Source of the DNA: Paenibacillus cookii
GTDB taxonomy: Bacteria; Bacillota; Bacilli; Paenibacillales; Paenibacillaceae
Assembly (NCBI RefSeq): GCF_018333375.1
Contig: NZ_BORW01000001.1
Coordinates: 310,001-374,000 of the forward strand
DNA: 64,000 nt
Reading direction: 5' to 3'
This document shows, piece by piece, positions 27,506 to 36,399 of this stretch; the stretch's first letter is position 1, and each line of letters starts with the position of its first letter. Below the pieces are notes generated by a model, which had not been told where the DNA came from, did not search any database, and saw only the letters and a program-made list of their open reading frames with translations. Made by a program: the position numbers and the translations under genes.

Positions 27506-28288
27506 TTACGATTTCACATGCTTTTGCATTTGCTGGATGGCCGATTTTTCCAAACGGGACACCTGAGCTTGGGAAATGCCGATTTCGTCGGCGACCTCCA
27601 TTTGGGTTTTGCCTTCGAAAAAGCGCATGGAAAGAATCATTTTTTCCCGCTGGCCTAGTCTTTGCATCGCTTCGCGCAGGGCAATTTCTTCAATCCACTG
27701 CACATCCTTGTTTTTGTCGTCGCTGATTTGATCCATCACATAGATGGGATCGCCGCCGTCATGGTAAATCGGTTCGAACAGCGACACGGGATCCTGGATC
27801 GCGTCCAGGGCAAAAACGACATCCTCTTTGGGCACGTTGAGCACTTCGGAAATTTCGAAAATCGTCGGTTCCCGGGAATTTTGGTTGGTCAGGGAATCGC
27901 GCACCTGCAGCGCCTTGTAGGCGATGTCGCGCAGCGATCTCGAGACCCGGATCGGATTGTTGTCCCTCAGGTACCTGCGGATTTCGCCGATGATCATCGG
28001 AACCGCATAGGTCGAAAATTTCACGTTTTGCGACAAGTCAAAATTATCAATAGCCTTCATCAGTCCGATACAGCCTACCTGAAACAAATCGTCGACAAAT
28101 TCCCCCCGATTGTTGAAGCGCTGAATGACGCTGAGCACCAATCTCAGATTGCCATTCACGAGCTTTTCTCTGGCTGACCGTTCGTTGTGTTGCTGCAAGG
28201 AGTGGAACAATTCCCGCATTTCCACGTTGGTGAGGACCGGCAATTTAGCGGTATCCACACCACAAATTTCGACTTTGTTTCGGGTCAT
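27506..28288 (-). CDS. sigG: RNA polymerase sporulation sigma factor SigG
   Basis: Late forespore sigma factor. 260 residues with region 2 (VDDLFQVGCIGLMKAIDNFDLSQNVKFSTYA), region 3 and region 4 (KMILSMRFFEGKTQMEVADEIGISQAQVSRLEKSAI). The N-terminal MTRNKVEICGVDTAKLPVLTN is the typical SigG opening. RBS GGGAGG. It follows sigE with a 77-bp gap containing an imperfect inverted repeat (CCCAAGGAGA ... TCTCCCTGGG), where a forespore promoter would be expected, though I could not fit a good SigF/SigG consensus. Confidence 0.96.
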   Translation of the reverse strand: MTRNKVEICGVDTAKLPVLTNVEMRELFHSLQQHNERSAREKLVNGNLRLVLSVIQRFNNRGEFVDDLFQVGCIGLMKAIDNFDLSQNVKFSTYAVPMIIGEIRRYLRDNNPIRVSRSLRDIAYKALQVRDSLTNQNSREPTIFEISEVLNVPKEDVVFALDAIQDPVSLFEPIYHDGGDPIYVMDQISDDKNKDVQWIEEIALREAMQRLGQREKMILSMRFFEGKTQMEVADEIGISQAQVSRLEKSAIQQMQKHVKS

Positions 28289-28365
28289 GATGATTTACCT
28301 CCCAAGGAGAAACATTAATGTACATTATCTCCCTGGGGGCTCATTTTATTCCTTGCAAAAATTTG

Positions 28366-29088
28366 CTACACCATCTTGTTGAACTCCTTGCGGAGTCTTT
28401 TGATGATCCTTTTTTCGAGCCTGGATATGTAGGATTGGGAAATCCCGAGCATATCCGCAACATCTTTTTGCGTCTTTTCTTCGCCGTCCTGAAGGCCGAA
28501 ACGCAGCTCCATGATCGTGCGCTCCCGGTCGGTCAGCTTTTCGAGCGCCTTGTGAAGCAGCTTCCGGTCGACCTGCTCCTCGATATTGCGGTAGATCGTA
28601 TCGTTTTCGGTTCCAAGGACATCGGACAGGAGCAGTTCGTTGCCGTCCCAATCGATGTTCAGCGGTTCGTCGAAAGAAACCTCGCTGCGGATTTTGCTGT
28701 TGCGGCGCAGATACATCAATATTTCGTTTTCGATGCAGCGCGATGCGTAAGTGGCGAGCTTGATCTTTTTTTCGGGGTCGAACGTGTTGACCGCCTTGAT
28801 CAGCCCGATGGCGCCGATGGACACCAGATCCTCGATGTTGATGCCGGTGTTTTCAAACTTGCGGGCAATGTAGACGACCAAGCGCAGATTGCGCTCAATC
28901 AGCATCGACCTGATTGCCGCATCCCCCGTCGGGAGCCGCTGCAGGAGATACTCCTCTTCCTCCCGGGTCAGCGGGGGAGGGAGCGCCTCGCTGCCGCCGA
29001 TATAGTAGATTTCTTCGCTTTTCAGTCCCAGCAGAAAAAGGAATCGATAATATTGCAGCTGCGCGATCAATCGCCATTTTACAAGCAT
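28366..29088 (-). CDS. sigE: RNA polymerase sporulation sigma factor SigE (pro-SigE)
   Basis: Early mother-cell sigma factor, made as an inactive membrane-bound precursor. 240 residues. The first ~28 ([22 protein letters not shown]...) form the hydrophobic pro-sequence that SpoIIGA removes; region 2 ([32 protein letters not shown]) and region 4 ([22 protein letters not shown]) follow. RBS AGGAGG. It is in the spoIIG operon downstream of spoIIGA, with two hairpin repeats in the 190-bp gap. Confidence 0.97.
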   Translation of the reverse strand: MLVKWRLIAQLQYYRFLFLLGLKSEEIYYIGGSEALPPPLTREEEEYLLQRLPTGDAAIRSMLIERNLRLVVYIARKFENTGINIEDLVSIGAIGLIKAVNTFDPEKKIKLATYASRCIENEILMYLRRNSKIRSEVSFDEPLNIDWDGNELLLSDVLGTENDTIYRNIEEQVDRKLLHKALEKLTDRERTIMELRFGLQDGEEKTQKDVADMLGISQSYISRLEKRIIKRLRKEFNKMV

Positions 29089-29103
29089 TTGTCGTCCTCC
29101 TAA

Positions 29104-29177
29104 AAATTTCCCGAAGGGAAATTTGACTTCGTAAGCAATTAGCCTAGTTTTCCAAAGGAAAACTGTCTTCGTATAGC
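29104..29177 (+). repeat. Two tandem copies of a short hairpin repeat between spoIIGA and sigE
   Basis: Copy one: AAATTTCCC-GAA-GGGAAATTT followed by GACTTCGTAAGC (29104-29136). Copy two: AGTTTTCC-AAA-GGAAAACT followed by GTCTTCGTATAGC (29146-29177). A third member in reverse orientation lies at 21659-21693. The hairpin bases covary while the CTTCG tail is kept, which points to a structured dispersed repeat. Confidence 0.7.
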
Positions 29178-29295
29178 TTCATTCCGTTTCCTCTTCAACG
29201 CTCCAAAAATAGAACTAGCATACCATAGGCATCATTTCGCTCCCAGAACGTCAGCCTGGCAAGGGCTTGCAGCATTTTTAATCCCGCTTCCACCG

Positions 29296-30276
29296 CTACG
29301 AATGGATCGACGTCGGGTTAACCGGCACCTGCGCCTCGGAATTCACGACGTTTTCCTCCTGCACCAGCTCCGGGTGAATGATGGCCTGATAGGACTTGTC
29401 GCCTGATAATTGGCCGCCGTCAAGTCCGATCAACACCTTCGCGGCACGGCTTGTCTGATTCCCGATTCGGATGTCCACGGCGTCCGGTTTGATCGCCAGC
29501 ATAAAGGCAGACCCCCGGTTTACGCCCCGGTACGGTACCAGGCGAAGCCGATCCCGCCATTCGAATTCGGCAGCGTCCAGCTCAAGCAGCAGTTTGTCCG
29601 GTTCTCCCTCAGCAAGCCGCTGCAGCCAGGCGGTGGGCAGCTTTTCCTTCCAGAGCGATGCCTCCATGACCATGACGGGGGTTCGCGTCAGCGGATCCGA
29701 CAGCTGGTTCCCGGTGTCAAGCAACCCGTTGCAGCTCACGGTAAACCCTCCGATCGTCACGCTTACTTCTCCCATGTAGGCTTGCCTGCTCTCCAGTTTC
29801 CGGCGCGTGGAATAAACGAATTTAAACCATAAAAGCACCCCGAAACACGTAATGAACGTAAACCAAAAACCGATTTTCAGCTCAAACGAAAGCCCCCCGG
29901 AAGCCGTAAACCATATGCCGTTAAAAATTTCTCCCGTGTTCTTCAGCAAATAGTGGATTCCGATGATGCCGCCGGCTGCCGCGAAGTTGATCATATAAAA
30001 AGCTCCCGTGTTCCGGATATAGTTTTGCAGACTTCCGAATCCGAAAGCGATCCAGAGCATCAACAGTGACAAGGCGAATTTGAGCATAAAAGTATACATA
30101 AAGGAAAGTTCGGGCAGGAACATCATGACGACGTACATCGCGCCTACCGTTGACGACGCCGCAAGCCGCCACCAGCGCAGCCGCTGCTTTCTCATCCAGG
30201 CGGTCAGCCACAGCAGGGCGCCGTCGATCAACAGATTGGTGATGAAAATCAGATCAATATAAACAACCAGCCCCAT
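29296..30276 (-). CDS. spoIIGA: Sporulation sigma-E processing peptidase SpoIIGA
   Basis: Septum-located aspartic protease that cuts pro-SigE after SpoIIR signalling from the forespore. The start at 30276 (MGLVVYIDLIFITN) fits family N-termini; an upstream ATG at 30294 adds six residues and neither has a good RBS. Five transmembrane helices occupy residues 3-155; the cytosolic protease domain has the catalytic DTG (Asp187) in GLLDTGNQLSDPLTRTPV. Directly upstream of its substrate gene sigE. Confidence 0.94.
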   Translation of the reverse strand: MGLVVYIDLIFITNLLIDGALLWLTAWMRKQRLRWWRLAASSTVGAMYVVMMFLPELSFMYTFMLKFALSLLMLWIAFGFGSLQNYIRNTGAFYMINFAAAGGIIGIHYLLKNTGEIFNGIWFTASGGLSFELKIGFWFTFITCFGVLLWFKFVYSTRRKLESRQAYMGEVSVTIGGFTVSCNGLLDTGNQLSDPLTRTPVMVMEASLWKEKLPTAWLQRLAEGEPDKLLLELDAAEFEWRDRLRLVPYRGVNRGSAFMLAIKPDAVDIRIGNQTSRAAKVLIGLDGGQLSGDKSYQAIIHPELVQEENVVNSEAQVPVNPTSIHS

Positions 30277-30371
30277 CACCTGCCTGCTTATCATGGATTC
30301 TTTCGGAAATTGATATGACTAGCTTTGATATGATTCGCTTTATCGTGGCTTTGGACTTGGGAGATGTATTT

Positions 30372-30439
30372 AGTATAAAAAGATCCCTATCCAAAGTCTG
30401 TCTAAAATTGGGGGCCGGACTTCAACTTTTTTTGTCGAG
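30372..30439 (-). promoter_or_regulatory. spoIIG-type promoter with Spo0A-like boxes
   Basis: On the minus strand TATACT (30372-30377) lies 21 bp from TAGACA (30399-30404), an unusually long spacer like that of B. subtilis spoIIG. TTAGACAGA overlaps the -35 and matches the Spo0A box TTCGACAAA at 7 of 9 positions. CTCGACAAA (30431-30439) further upstream matches 8 of 9. This fits activation by phosphorylated Spo0A. The rest of the gap 30277-30619 shows no gene. Confidence 0.55.
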
Positions 30440-30619
30440 TCCCGCTGCTTTTTGAGAGGCGGTTCGCTGGCGTGTATCCTGGGTGCCGCAGCCGTTGCGA
30501 ACCCGCCAAACCAGAAAGGAAACTCCTCGCCATGGGCTGAAACTTTCCGGCCTCCCCGTTCGTTAGGGTAAAAAGCGCAGCAATACGTTCTGAAAATCGT
30601 TCGTGCGGAGAAATAAACG

Positions 30620-30967
30620 ATGAGCAAAATCATGATGTGGCTGTTCGTGCTCCTGGCATGGGTAGCTGGCCCTCCCTTGCCGGATCGCGCAGCCGATGAA
30701 CGCTGGGACGTTAAGGAAGGTTACGTCGTGGCCAAAGAAGACGGGAGAGTTTTGGCGGTTCGCGACAAGGTTCCGGATCGGCACACGCCGCTCAATCGGA
30801 TTTTGGAGGAAGTGATGCCCAACGCGATCTGGCTTACGGTTAGCCCGGCGGATTATCATGCCGTGGAGATCAGGGATCATATCGGCATTTCGATCCCGAA
30901 CGGAGCCATCAATCAATCCTATCCTGCTCAAGCGGCGGCCGATGTAAAAAAATTGAATTCCCCTTGA
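30620..30967 (+). CDS. Small secreted DUF3221-type protein
   Basis: 115 residues. An N-terminal hydrophobic segment (MSKIMMWLFVLLAWVAG) looks like a signal peptide. The rest shows the DUF3221 pattern: GYVVAKEDGRVLAV, then NAIWLTVSPADYHAVEIRDHIGI and the C-terminal AINQSYPAQA. GGAG precedes the ATG by 9 nt. The family is found in Bacillus and Paenibacillus and has no known function. It is the only plus-strand gene between ftsZ and spoIIGA. Confidence 0.75.
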   Translation: MSKIMMWLFVLLAWVAGPPLPDRAADERWDVKEGYVVAKEDGRVLAVRDKVPDRHTPLNRILEEVMPNAIWLTVSPADYHAVEIRDHIGISIPNGAINQSYPAQAAADVKKLNSP

Positions 30968-31040
30968 ATCAGGACCAGCATCCACCGGACGCTGCCGGTT
31001 GGACTACTCCGAGACGTATTCAAATGCTCCAACATGCAAT

Positions 31041-31083
31041 AAAAAAGACCCGCTTCCATCCAGCGATGGCTTGCGGGTCTTTT
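31041..31083. terminator. Bidirectional terminator between the DUF3221 gene and ftsZ
   Basis: AAAAGACCCGC and GCGGGTCTTTT form a long stem with an inner CCAT/ATGG pair, with A and T runs on the two flanks, so it serves both convergent genes. Confidence 0.85.
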
Positions 31084-31099
31084 CGTTATCGGTATGGAA

Positions 31100-32227
31100 T
31101 TAGTCCTTGTTTTGACGCGAGCGGTTCCGCAAAAACGTCGGAATGTCCAATTGGTCGCCGCTGGTCTGGTTGCCGAACGGACGAAGGTTCTGCGTGTTGT
31201 TGCGGGATTCGGCCTGTTCGGTCGGTGCGGCAGCTCCCGGTTGTTGTTTGCGGGCTTGCGGCGCAGGAATGGCCCGGGTTTCGAACCCTGTCGCAATCAC
31301 GGTGACTTTGATTTCATCCTTCATGCTTTCTTCAATCATGGCACCGAAGATCATGTTGACTTCCGGATCGGATGCGGAGGTTACGATTTCGGCCGCTTCA
31401 TTGACTTCATAAAGGGACAAATTCGTGCCTCCCGTAATGTTCATGATAATGCCCCGCGCCCCTTCGATCGAAGTTTCGAGCAGCGGGCTCATGATCGCTT
31501 TGCGTGCGGCTTCGGCTGCGCGGTTTTCCCCTGTTGCCAAACCGATCCCCATCAAAGCCGAACCGCGTTCAGTCATGATCGTTTTGACGTCGGCGAAGTC
31601 GAGGTTGATCAGGCCAGGAACCGCAATCAAGTCGGAAATGCCTTGAACCGCTTGACGCAGCACGTTGTCGGCCTCCCGGAATGCTTCCAGCATCGGCGTC
31701 TTTTTGTCGACGATTTCCAAAAGCCGATCATTCGGAATAACGATAAGCGTATCGACTTTTTCTTTGAGGCTTTCGATCCCCAGCTCAGCCTGGGTGGAAC
31801 GCTTGCGGCCTTCAAACGTAAACGGGCGCGTGACCACGCCGACGGTCAATGCTCCGCATTCCTTGGCGATTTCAGCGATCACCGGCGCGGCTCCCGTACC
31901 GGTACCTCCGCCCATGCCTGCGGTAACAAAAACCATGTCGGCGCCTTTGAGGGTATTCATGATCAGATCGCGCGACTCCTCAGCCGCTTTTTTCCCTACT
32001 TCAGGGTTGGCTCCGGCACCCAGGCCGCGGGTCAATTTATCCCCGATTTGCAGTTTATGTTCCGATTTGGCCATATGCAAAGCTTGAGCGTCCGTATTCA
32101 CCGTAATGAATTCGACGCCTTGAACGCCGTTTTCGATCATTCGGTTTACGGCATTGCTGCCGCCGCCGCCCACGCCAATTACTTTAATTTGCGCCAAGCT
32201 CTCCATTTCAAAATCAAATTCCAACAT
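31100..32227 (-). CDS. ftsZ: Cell division protein FtsZ
   Basis: Tubulin-like GTPase that forms the Z-ring. The start at 32227 ([30 protein letters not shown]) follows GGGAGA, giving 375 residues. The tubulin signature [10 protein letters not shown] is at about 107-116. A Gln/Pro-rich linker leads to the C-terminal peptide [16 protein letters not shown], which binds FtsA and SepF. It follows ftsA after 62 bp. Confidence 0.98.
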   Translation of the reverse strand: MLEFDFEMESLAQIKVIGVGGGGSNAVNRMIENGVQGVEFITVNTDAQALHMAKSEHKLQIGDKLTRGLGAGANPEVGKKAAEESRDLIMNTLKGADMVFVTAGMGGGTGTGAAPVIAEIAKECGALTVGVVTRPFTFEGRKRSTQAELGIESLKEKVDTLIVIPNDRLLEIVDKKTPMLEAFREADNVLRQAVQGISDLIAVPGLINLDFADVKTIMTERGSALMGIGLATGENRAAEAARKAIMSPLLETSIEGARGIIMNITGGTNLSLYEVNEAAEIVTSASDPEVNMIFGAMIEESMKDEIKVTVIATGFETRAIPAPQARKQQPGAAAPTEQAESRNNTQNLRPFGNQTSGDQLDIPTFLRNRSRQNKD

Positions 32228-32289
32228 ATTCTCCCATCTCCCCCTCATAGTGCATGGATGGCCCGTCCACTCATTCAAATGGAACCTGC

Positions 32290-33567
32290 TTATATGAAAT
32301 CACTGAAAATATTTTTCAATCGTTCAATAAAGCCTGGTTTTTGGACAGTCTCCGGATTCGTGGCAGGACTCGCTTTTGGGCGGTTCACTGTCTTCTTGTT
32401 GCCCGCACTGCTCACGTTTGCGCTGCTGCCGCCGCGCATGCGGATACTGCGGATGACGTTATGTAAAATACCAACGCCGCTGGTGTAACCAGGGTCCCTG
32501 ACGCCGATGTAATCCGGCACGGCAATTCTGACGGATGCGGCGAGTTCTCCTTGGGCAACCTGCAATACGCCCGGCATCGATACGGTACCTCCGGTAAGGA
32601 TGTATCCCCCCGGAAGCTCGGAGTAACCGAGGCGTTTGACTTCTTCGCGGACCAGATGGAAAATTTCCTGTACCCGAGGTTCGACGATGGCCGCCAGATC
32701 TTCTTGGGTAAATTCCTTCTCCACGTTGCTGCCGATGCGGACCACCTTAAACGTGACGTCAGGCGCGGCATCGGCCATTAACGCGCAGCCGTATTTGAGC
32801 TTCACCTTCTCCGCCTGGTCCGTCAGCGTCCGAAGTCCGTAGGCGATATCGTTGGTCACGAACTCGCCGCCGATCGGCAGGGTCGAGGTCGAAACCATCG
32901 TGCCGCCTTCGAAAATGGCGATCGTCGTGGATCCCGCACCGATATCGACCAGGACGGAACCCATCGTTTTCTCGTCCTTCGACAATGCGAGCTGGCCTGC
33001 GCCAAGCGACATAAGCACCAAATCTTTGATTTTCAGGCCTGATTTTTCAACGCAGCGCAATAAATTATGTATCGCGGTCTTAGCGCCGGTAATGATGATC
33101 GCTTCCACCTCAAGGCGGACGCCGATCATGCCGCGCGGATCCTGAATTCCCTCCAAGCCGTCTACGACGTATTGTTTTGCAACTACATCAATGATTTCCC
33201 GGTCCGGCGGAAGGGCGACCACTTCGGCGGCTTTAAGCACGCGTTCGATGTCCTCCTCGCCGATTTCCCGATCCTCGTTCGATACCGCCACGACGCCGTG
33301 GCTTGATTGAAGTCCGATATGATTGCCCGAAATGCCGACGTATACCTCCGATATTTCAATACCGACCATACGCTCCGCATGATCAACGGCACTGCGGATG
33401 GATTGTACAGTCTGGTCAATATCTACAATTGCACCTTTGCGAATTCCTTCCGAGTCGGCAGATCCAACTCCAATAATATTAAAGGTTCCATTATTCACTT
33501 CCCCAATAATAGCACGAACTTTGGATGTACCGATGTCCAAACTAACAATGATGTCATTGTTGCTCAA
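32290..33567 (-). CDS. ftsA: Cell division protein FtsA
   Basis: Actin-like ATPase that anchors FtsZ to the membrane. The start is the TTG at 33567 ([17 protein letters not shown]), 8 nt after AGGAGG; a GTG 9 nt upstream overlaps the RBS. 425 residues. Phosphate-1 loop [14 protein letters not shown], phosphate-2 [16 protein letters not shown], and a C-terminal amphipathic helix ([13 protein letters not shown]) for membrane binding. A candidate SigH promoter lies just upstream. Confidence 0.96.
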   Translation of the reverse strand: MSNNDIIVSLDIGTSKVRAIIGEVNNGTFNIIGVGSADSEGIRKGAIVDIDQTVQSIRSAVDHAERMVGIEISEVYVGISGNHIGLQSSHGVVAVSNEDREIGEEDIERVLKAAEVVALPPDREIIDVVAKQYVVDGLEGIQDPRGMIGVRLEVEAIIITGAKTAIHNLLRCVEKSGLKIKDLVLMSLGAGQLALSKDEKTMGSVLVDIGAGSTTIAIFEGGTMVSTSTLPIGGEFVTNDIAYGLRTLTDQAEKVKLKYGCALMADAAPDVTFKVVRIGSNVEKEFTQEDLAAIVEPRVQEIFHLVREEVKRLGYSELPGGYILTGGTVSMPGVLQVAQGELAASVRIAVPDYIGVRDPGYTSGVGILHNVIRSIRMRGGSSANVSSAGNKKTVNRPKASPATNPETVQKPGFIERLKNIFSDFI

Positions 33568-33625
33568 CCGTGGCACCTCCTGTTTTCTAAAGTATCTTCC
33601 CCATGTTTAAAACACTCGTTTTTAC

Positions 33626-33654
33626 ATATTCAACATAGAATATTCTTTCCCTCT
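33626..33654 (-). promoter_or_regulatory. Candidate SigH promoter of ftsAZ
   Basis: Minus strand AGAGGGAAA (33646-33654), a 14-bp spacer and GAATAT (33626-33631) approach the SigH consensus (AGGAWWW, then GAAT), with one mismatch in the -35. B. subtilis ftsAZ also has a SigH promoter for the sporulation burst of FtsZ. A TATACT near 33688 may be a second, SigA-type -10 without a clear -35. Nothing else stands out in the 286-bp gap 33568-33853. Confidence 0.45.
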
Positions 33655-33853
33655 TTTTTCTACAAATTTTTCGACTGCCAACATTTAGTATAACAGGGTA
33701 AAAATCAAAAGAAAAAAGAGGGAGATGTCCAAGTGCGAAAAACGAAGGAATCCTCGTCTTCCGCACGTCAAATTCGCGTTGATGAATAGATGAAATAAAC
33801 CATTTTTAGTTCAAACGGTATAAGATAACCCATAAAATTAATTGTAGCATTTT

Positions 33854-34624
33854 TTATTGGCCGTGAGTAGTGTCATTTTCGTCCGGGTCCGCATCGGCCG
33901 GAGGCTCGAAAGGCGTATACGTGTCGGCTTCGAGCATCGTGATCGTTCCCGGCTCAGCCGTTTCGATGACCTGGTTCAAATATTCGATTTTGTCGCTCAA
34001 AAGAGAGACGGCCGTAATCACGACAAAACGGGACCGCGTATACATCTTGATCCGATCCGGAAAGGAAGCCGTCGGCGACGGGATGATCTCCGAAATGTCC
34101 GACGTCAGCTCGCTTGGAATTTTCCCCAGCACTTTGCACAGTTCCGCCTTGTTCGGATCGTTTGGGCTCCATTTCGTTAAGATCGGCTTTTCCACGGCGA
34201 TGCCGATGCTGTTCACGGCCAATTTCGAACCGTTCGCAAGAATGGCTTCCAAACGTCCCCCCTCGCCCAGTTCATAAGCGACGGTGGGATATTCTTCGAT
34301 CCTGACGTTGATTTTGCCGGGATATTGCTTGTCCACCACGGCTTTTTGAATCGATGTGATTTTCAGCAGCCGCTGTTCGACCTCGGAAGGCGAAACGCCG
34401 AAATATTGGCTGCCCTCCTTCAGGCCGCTGGCCTGCAAAAGCTGCTCCCTCGAGGAAAACGTGCTTCCCGTAAATTGGATCTCCGTCACCTGGCTTACCG
34501 GCGAACGGAAGAACAAGATAACCAGGATCGCGATAAACAAAAGCAGCAAAATGGCTATGATTTTCCGGCTTGCTCTTTTTTTGGGCTTGTTCTCTTTTAA
34601 AACGGGAATATGAGCTTTGGGCAT
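33854..34624 (-). CDS. divIB: Cell division protein DivIB/FtsQ
   Basis: Bitopic divisome protein that works with DivIC and FtsL. 256 residues: a basic cytoplasmic tail (KENKPKKRASRK), one transmembrane helix (about 22-41), a POTRA domain opening with QVTEIQFTGSTFSSREQLLQASGL, and a FtsQ beta domain. The acidic C-terminal tail is not conserved. RBS GGAGAG. It lies between murA and ftsA. Confidence 0.93.
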   Translation of the reverse strand: MPKAHIPVLKENKPKKRASRKIIAILLLLFIAILVILFFRSPVSQVTEIQFTGSTFSSREQLLQASGLKEGSQYFGVSPSEVEQRLLKITSIQKAVVDKQYPGKINVRIEEYPTVAYELGEGGRLEAILANGSKLAVNSIGIAVEKPILTKWSPNDPNKAELCKVLGKIPSELTSDISEIIPSPTASFPDRIKMYTRSRFVVITAVSLLSDKIEYLNQVIETAEPGTITMLEADTYTPFEPPADADPDENDTTHGQ

Positions 34625-34647
34625 AGGATTCTCTCCACAAAATACCT

Positions 34648-34679
34648 CTTATCCCCTCTCGCGGGAGGGAGGGGATAAG
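34648..34679 (-). terminator. Hairpin between murA and divIB
   Basis: CTTATCCCCTC (34648-34658) and GAGGGGATAAG (34669-34679) make a perfect 11-bp stem. On the minus strand it is followed only by a weak TATTTTG, so it may be an attenuator, a processing site or an RNA-stability element. Confidence 0.5.
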
Positions 34680-34686
34680 CTTGGTG

Positions 34687-35970
34687 TTAATTTGCTAAAT
34701 CTAGCGATTTGGGCACCGGCGAAAACCGATGGATATCAGCTCCCAGCTTTTGAAAGAGCTGCTCGATATGTTCATATCCTCTGTCGATATGATGCACCTG
34801 CTCGACGATGGTTTTGCCTTGGGCGGCCAGTCCGGCAATGACCAGCGCCGCTCCTGCCCTCAGGTCGGTAGCTTCGACCGTGGCGCCGTACAGCCGCTTC
34901 ACGCCGCGGATGAATGCGCAGTTCAGGTCGGTGTGTATGTCCGCCCCCATTCTCGTCAATTCATCGACATGCTTGAACCTGCCTTCGAATACCGTCTCTT
35001 TCATGACGCTGAAGCCGTCGGCAAGCGAGAGCAGCACCATGACTTGGGATTGCAAGTCGGTCGGAAAAGACGGATAAGGCGATGTGACGATGCGTTCGAC
35101 GGCCTTCGGACGGCTCATGCTGCTCACGTTTATTATATCATTGTAGGTGCTGATTTGAACACCGGCCCGCTTGAGGACGTGGATCAAGGACGACAGATGG
35201 GCCGGGTTGCAGTGGGTCAGCGTGACGTTGCCCCTCGTGGCCGCGGCGGCAATCATCACGGTTCCGGCTACGATCCGGTCGGGAATGATGTTATACGAAC
35301 ACGGGGTAAGCTTGCTTACGCCTTGAATCGTGATCGTATCCGTACCGGCTCCGATAATGTTCGCGCCCATCGCGTTCAGGAAGTTTTGCAGATCCTGGAT
35401 CTCCGGTTCGCGCGCCGCATTCGTGATGGTCGTCGTGCCTTCCGCCAGAACGGCGGCCATCATGATGTTTTCGGTTGCGCCCACGCTCGGAAAGTCCAGA
35501 TGGATATCCGCCCCCTTGAGTTTGCTGGCCTTGCAAATGATTCTCTGCTCAAGTTCCTCGATATCGGCGCCGAGCGCCTGAAGTCCCCGGAGATGCAGGT
35601 CGATTTTGCGCTCTCCGATCGCGCAGCCGCCGGGTTGATAGACGGCAACCTCCCCGAATCTCGCAAGCAGAGGCCCCATCAAAAAAATAGAGGAGCGCAT
35701 TTGTTTCATTAAATCTTCCGGTACATGAAACGAATTGGCGGACGACGTATCCAAGGCAACCGTCTCCTGATCACGCAAAGTCGTGCAGCCGATCCGTTCC
35801 AGGATGTCCAGCATCACGTCAATGTCCAGCAGACGGGGGACATTGCTCAGCTGAACTTTGCCTGCGGCCAGCAAGCTCGCTGCCAGAATAGGCAATGCGG
35901 CATTTTTTGCTCCATGGATACGTATGGTTCCTGACAGGGATTTTCCACCCTCAATCACCAATTTGTCCAA
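34687..35970 (-). CDS. murA: UDP-N-acetylglucosamine 1-carboxyvinyltransferase
   Basis: First committed step of peptidoglycan synthesis: transfers enolpyruvate from PEP to UDP-GlcNAc; the target of fosfomycin. The start is the TTG at 35970 (MDKLVIEGGKSLSG), 7 nt after GGAGG, giving 427 residues. The active-site Cys116 is in GGCAIGERKIDLHL, and KNAALP near residue 22 is the UDP-sugar-binding Lys/Asn. It sits where B. subtilis has murB. A second murA is common in Firmicutes but is not in this window. Confidence 0.96.
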   Translation of the reverse strand: MDKLVIEGGKSLSGTIRIHGAKNAALPILAASLLAAGKVQLSNVPRLLDIDVMLDILERIGCTTLRDQETVALDTSSANSFHVPEDLMKQMRSSIFLMGPLLARFGEVAVYQPGGCAIGERKIDLHLRGLQALGADIEELEQRIICKASKLKGADIHLDFPSVGATENIMMAAVLAEGTTTITNAAREPEIQDLQNFLNAMGANIIGAGTDTITIQGVSKLTPCSYNIIPDRIVAGTVMIAAAATRGNVTLTHCNPAHLSSLIHVLKRAGVQISTYNDIINVSSMSRPKAVERIVTSPYPSFPTDLQSQVMVLLSLADGFSVMKETVFEGRFKHVDELTRMGADIHTDLNCAFIRGVKRLYGATVEATDLRAGAALVIAGLAAQGKTIVEQVHHIDRGYEHIEQLFQKLGADIHRFSPVPKSLDLAN

Positions 35971-36399
35971 TGTATCACCTCCGAGTTTACCCCTCAACCG
36001 CCGCATTCTCCCTAGCAGGCATTTGCCGATGGTGCCTGCTTCGAGATTTCGGTTTCGTAAAATGAATGCTACAGGATGAGATCGTCCTCTGCTGTCATTG
36101 ACCGGCCTAACATCCAGTGCAATCTTTCAGCGGACTTGTTTTTGCGTGACACATCAGACCCATGAGCTCCGGCGGCTTAGCATGGTTACAGTTTTTCGCG
36201 GTGCGGCTTGATGACAACCAGCCGGTATCTTCCTGACCAAAAGGGATTTCCGCTATATCAACGTTCCAGCTTCGGACCTAAAGCTGCGGCTTTTTTCCGC
36301 GCAGGTTCGGGCGGGGCCGGCGTTCGGGTTGGTGATTGTCACGATTATAGAGTATCTTATGTCGCGCGCGACCAGTGTGTGACAATCGCCCAGCCCCTT
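35971..36399. other. Intergenic region between murG and murA
   Basis: About 430 bp without a gene. Near murG there is an inverted repeat flanking a TATAAT (separate entry), which may be the murA promoter region; no good -35 is seen. The rest holds no convincing frame, hairpin or T-box. Confidence 0.5.
36334..36387. promoter_or_regulatory. Operator-like inverted repeat around a TATAAT upstream of murA
   Basis: GATTGTCAC (36334-36342) and GTGACAATC (36379-36387) are perfect inverted copies; extended to 12 bp they differ once. The minus-strand TATAAT (36344-36349) lies inside, next to one arm. The layout resembles a repressor site over a promoter; the regulator is unknown. Confidence 0.45.

Noticed and set aside
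28289..28365. SigF/SigG promoter upstream of sigG
   Set aside because: GAATA and CATTAAT are present, but the spacing does not fit the forespore consensus.
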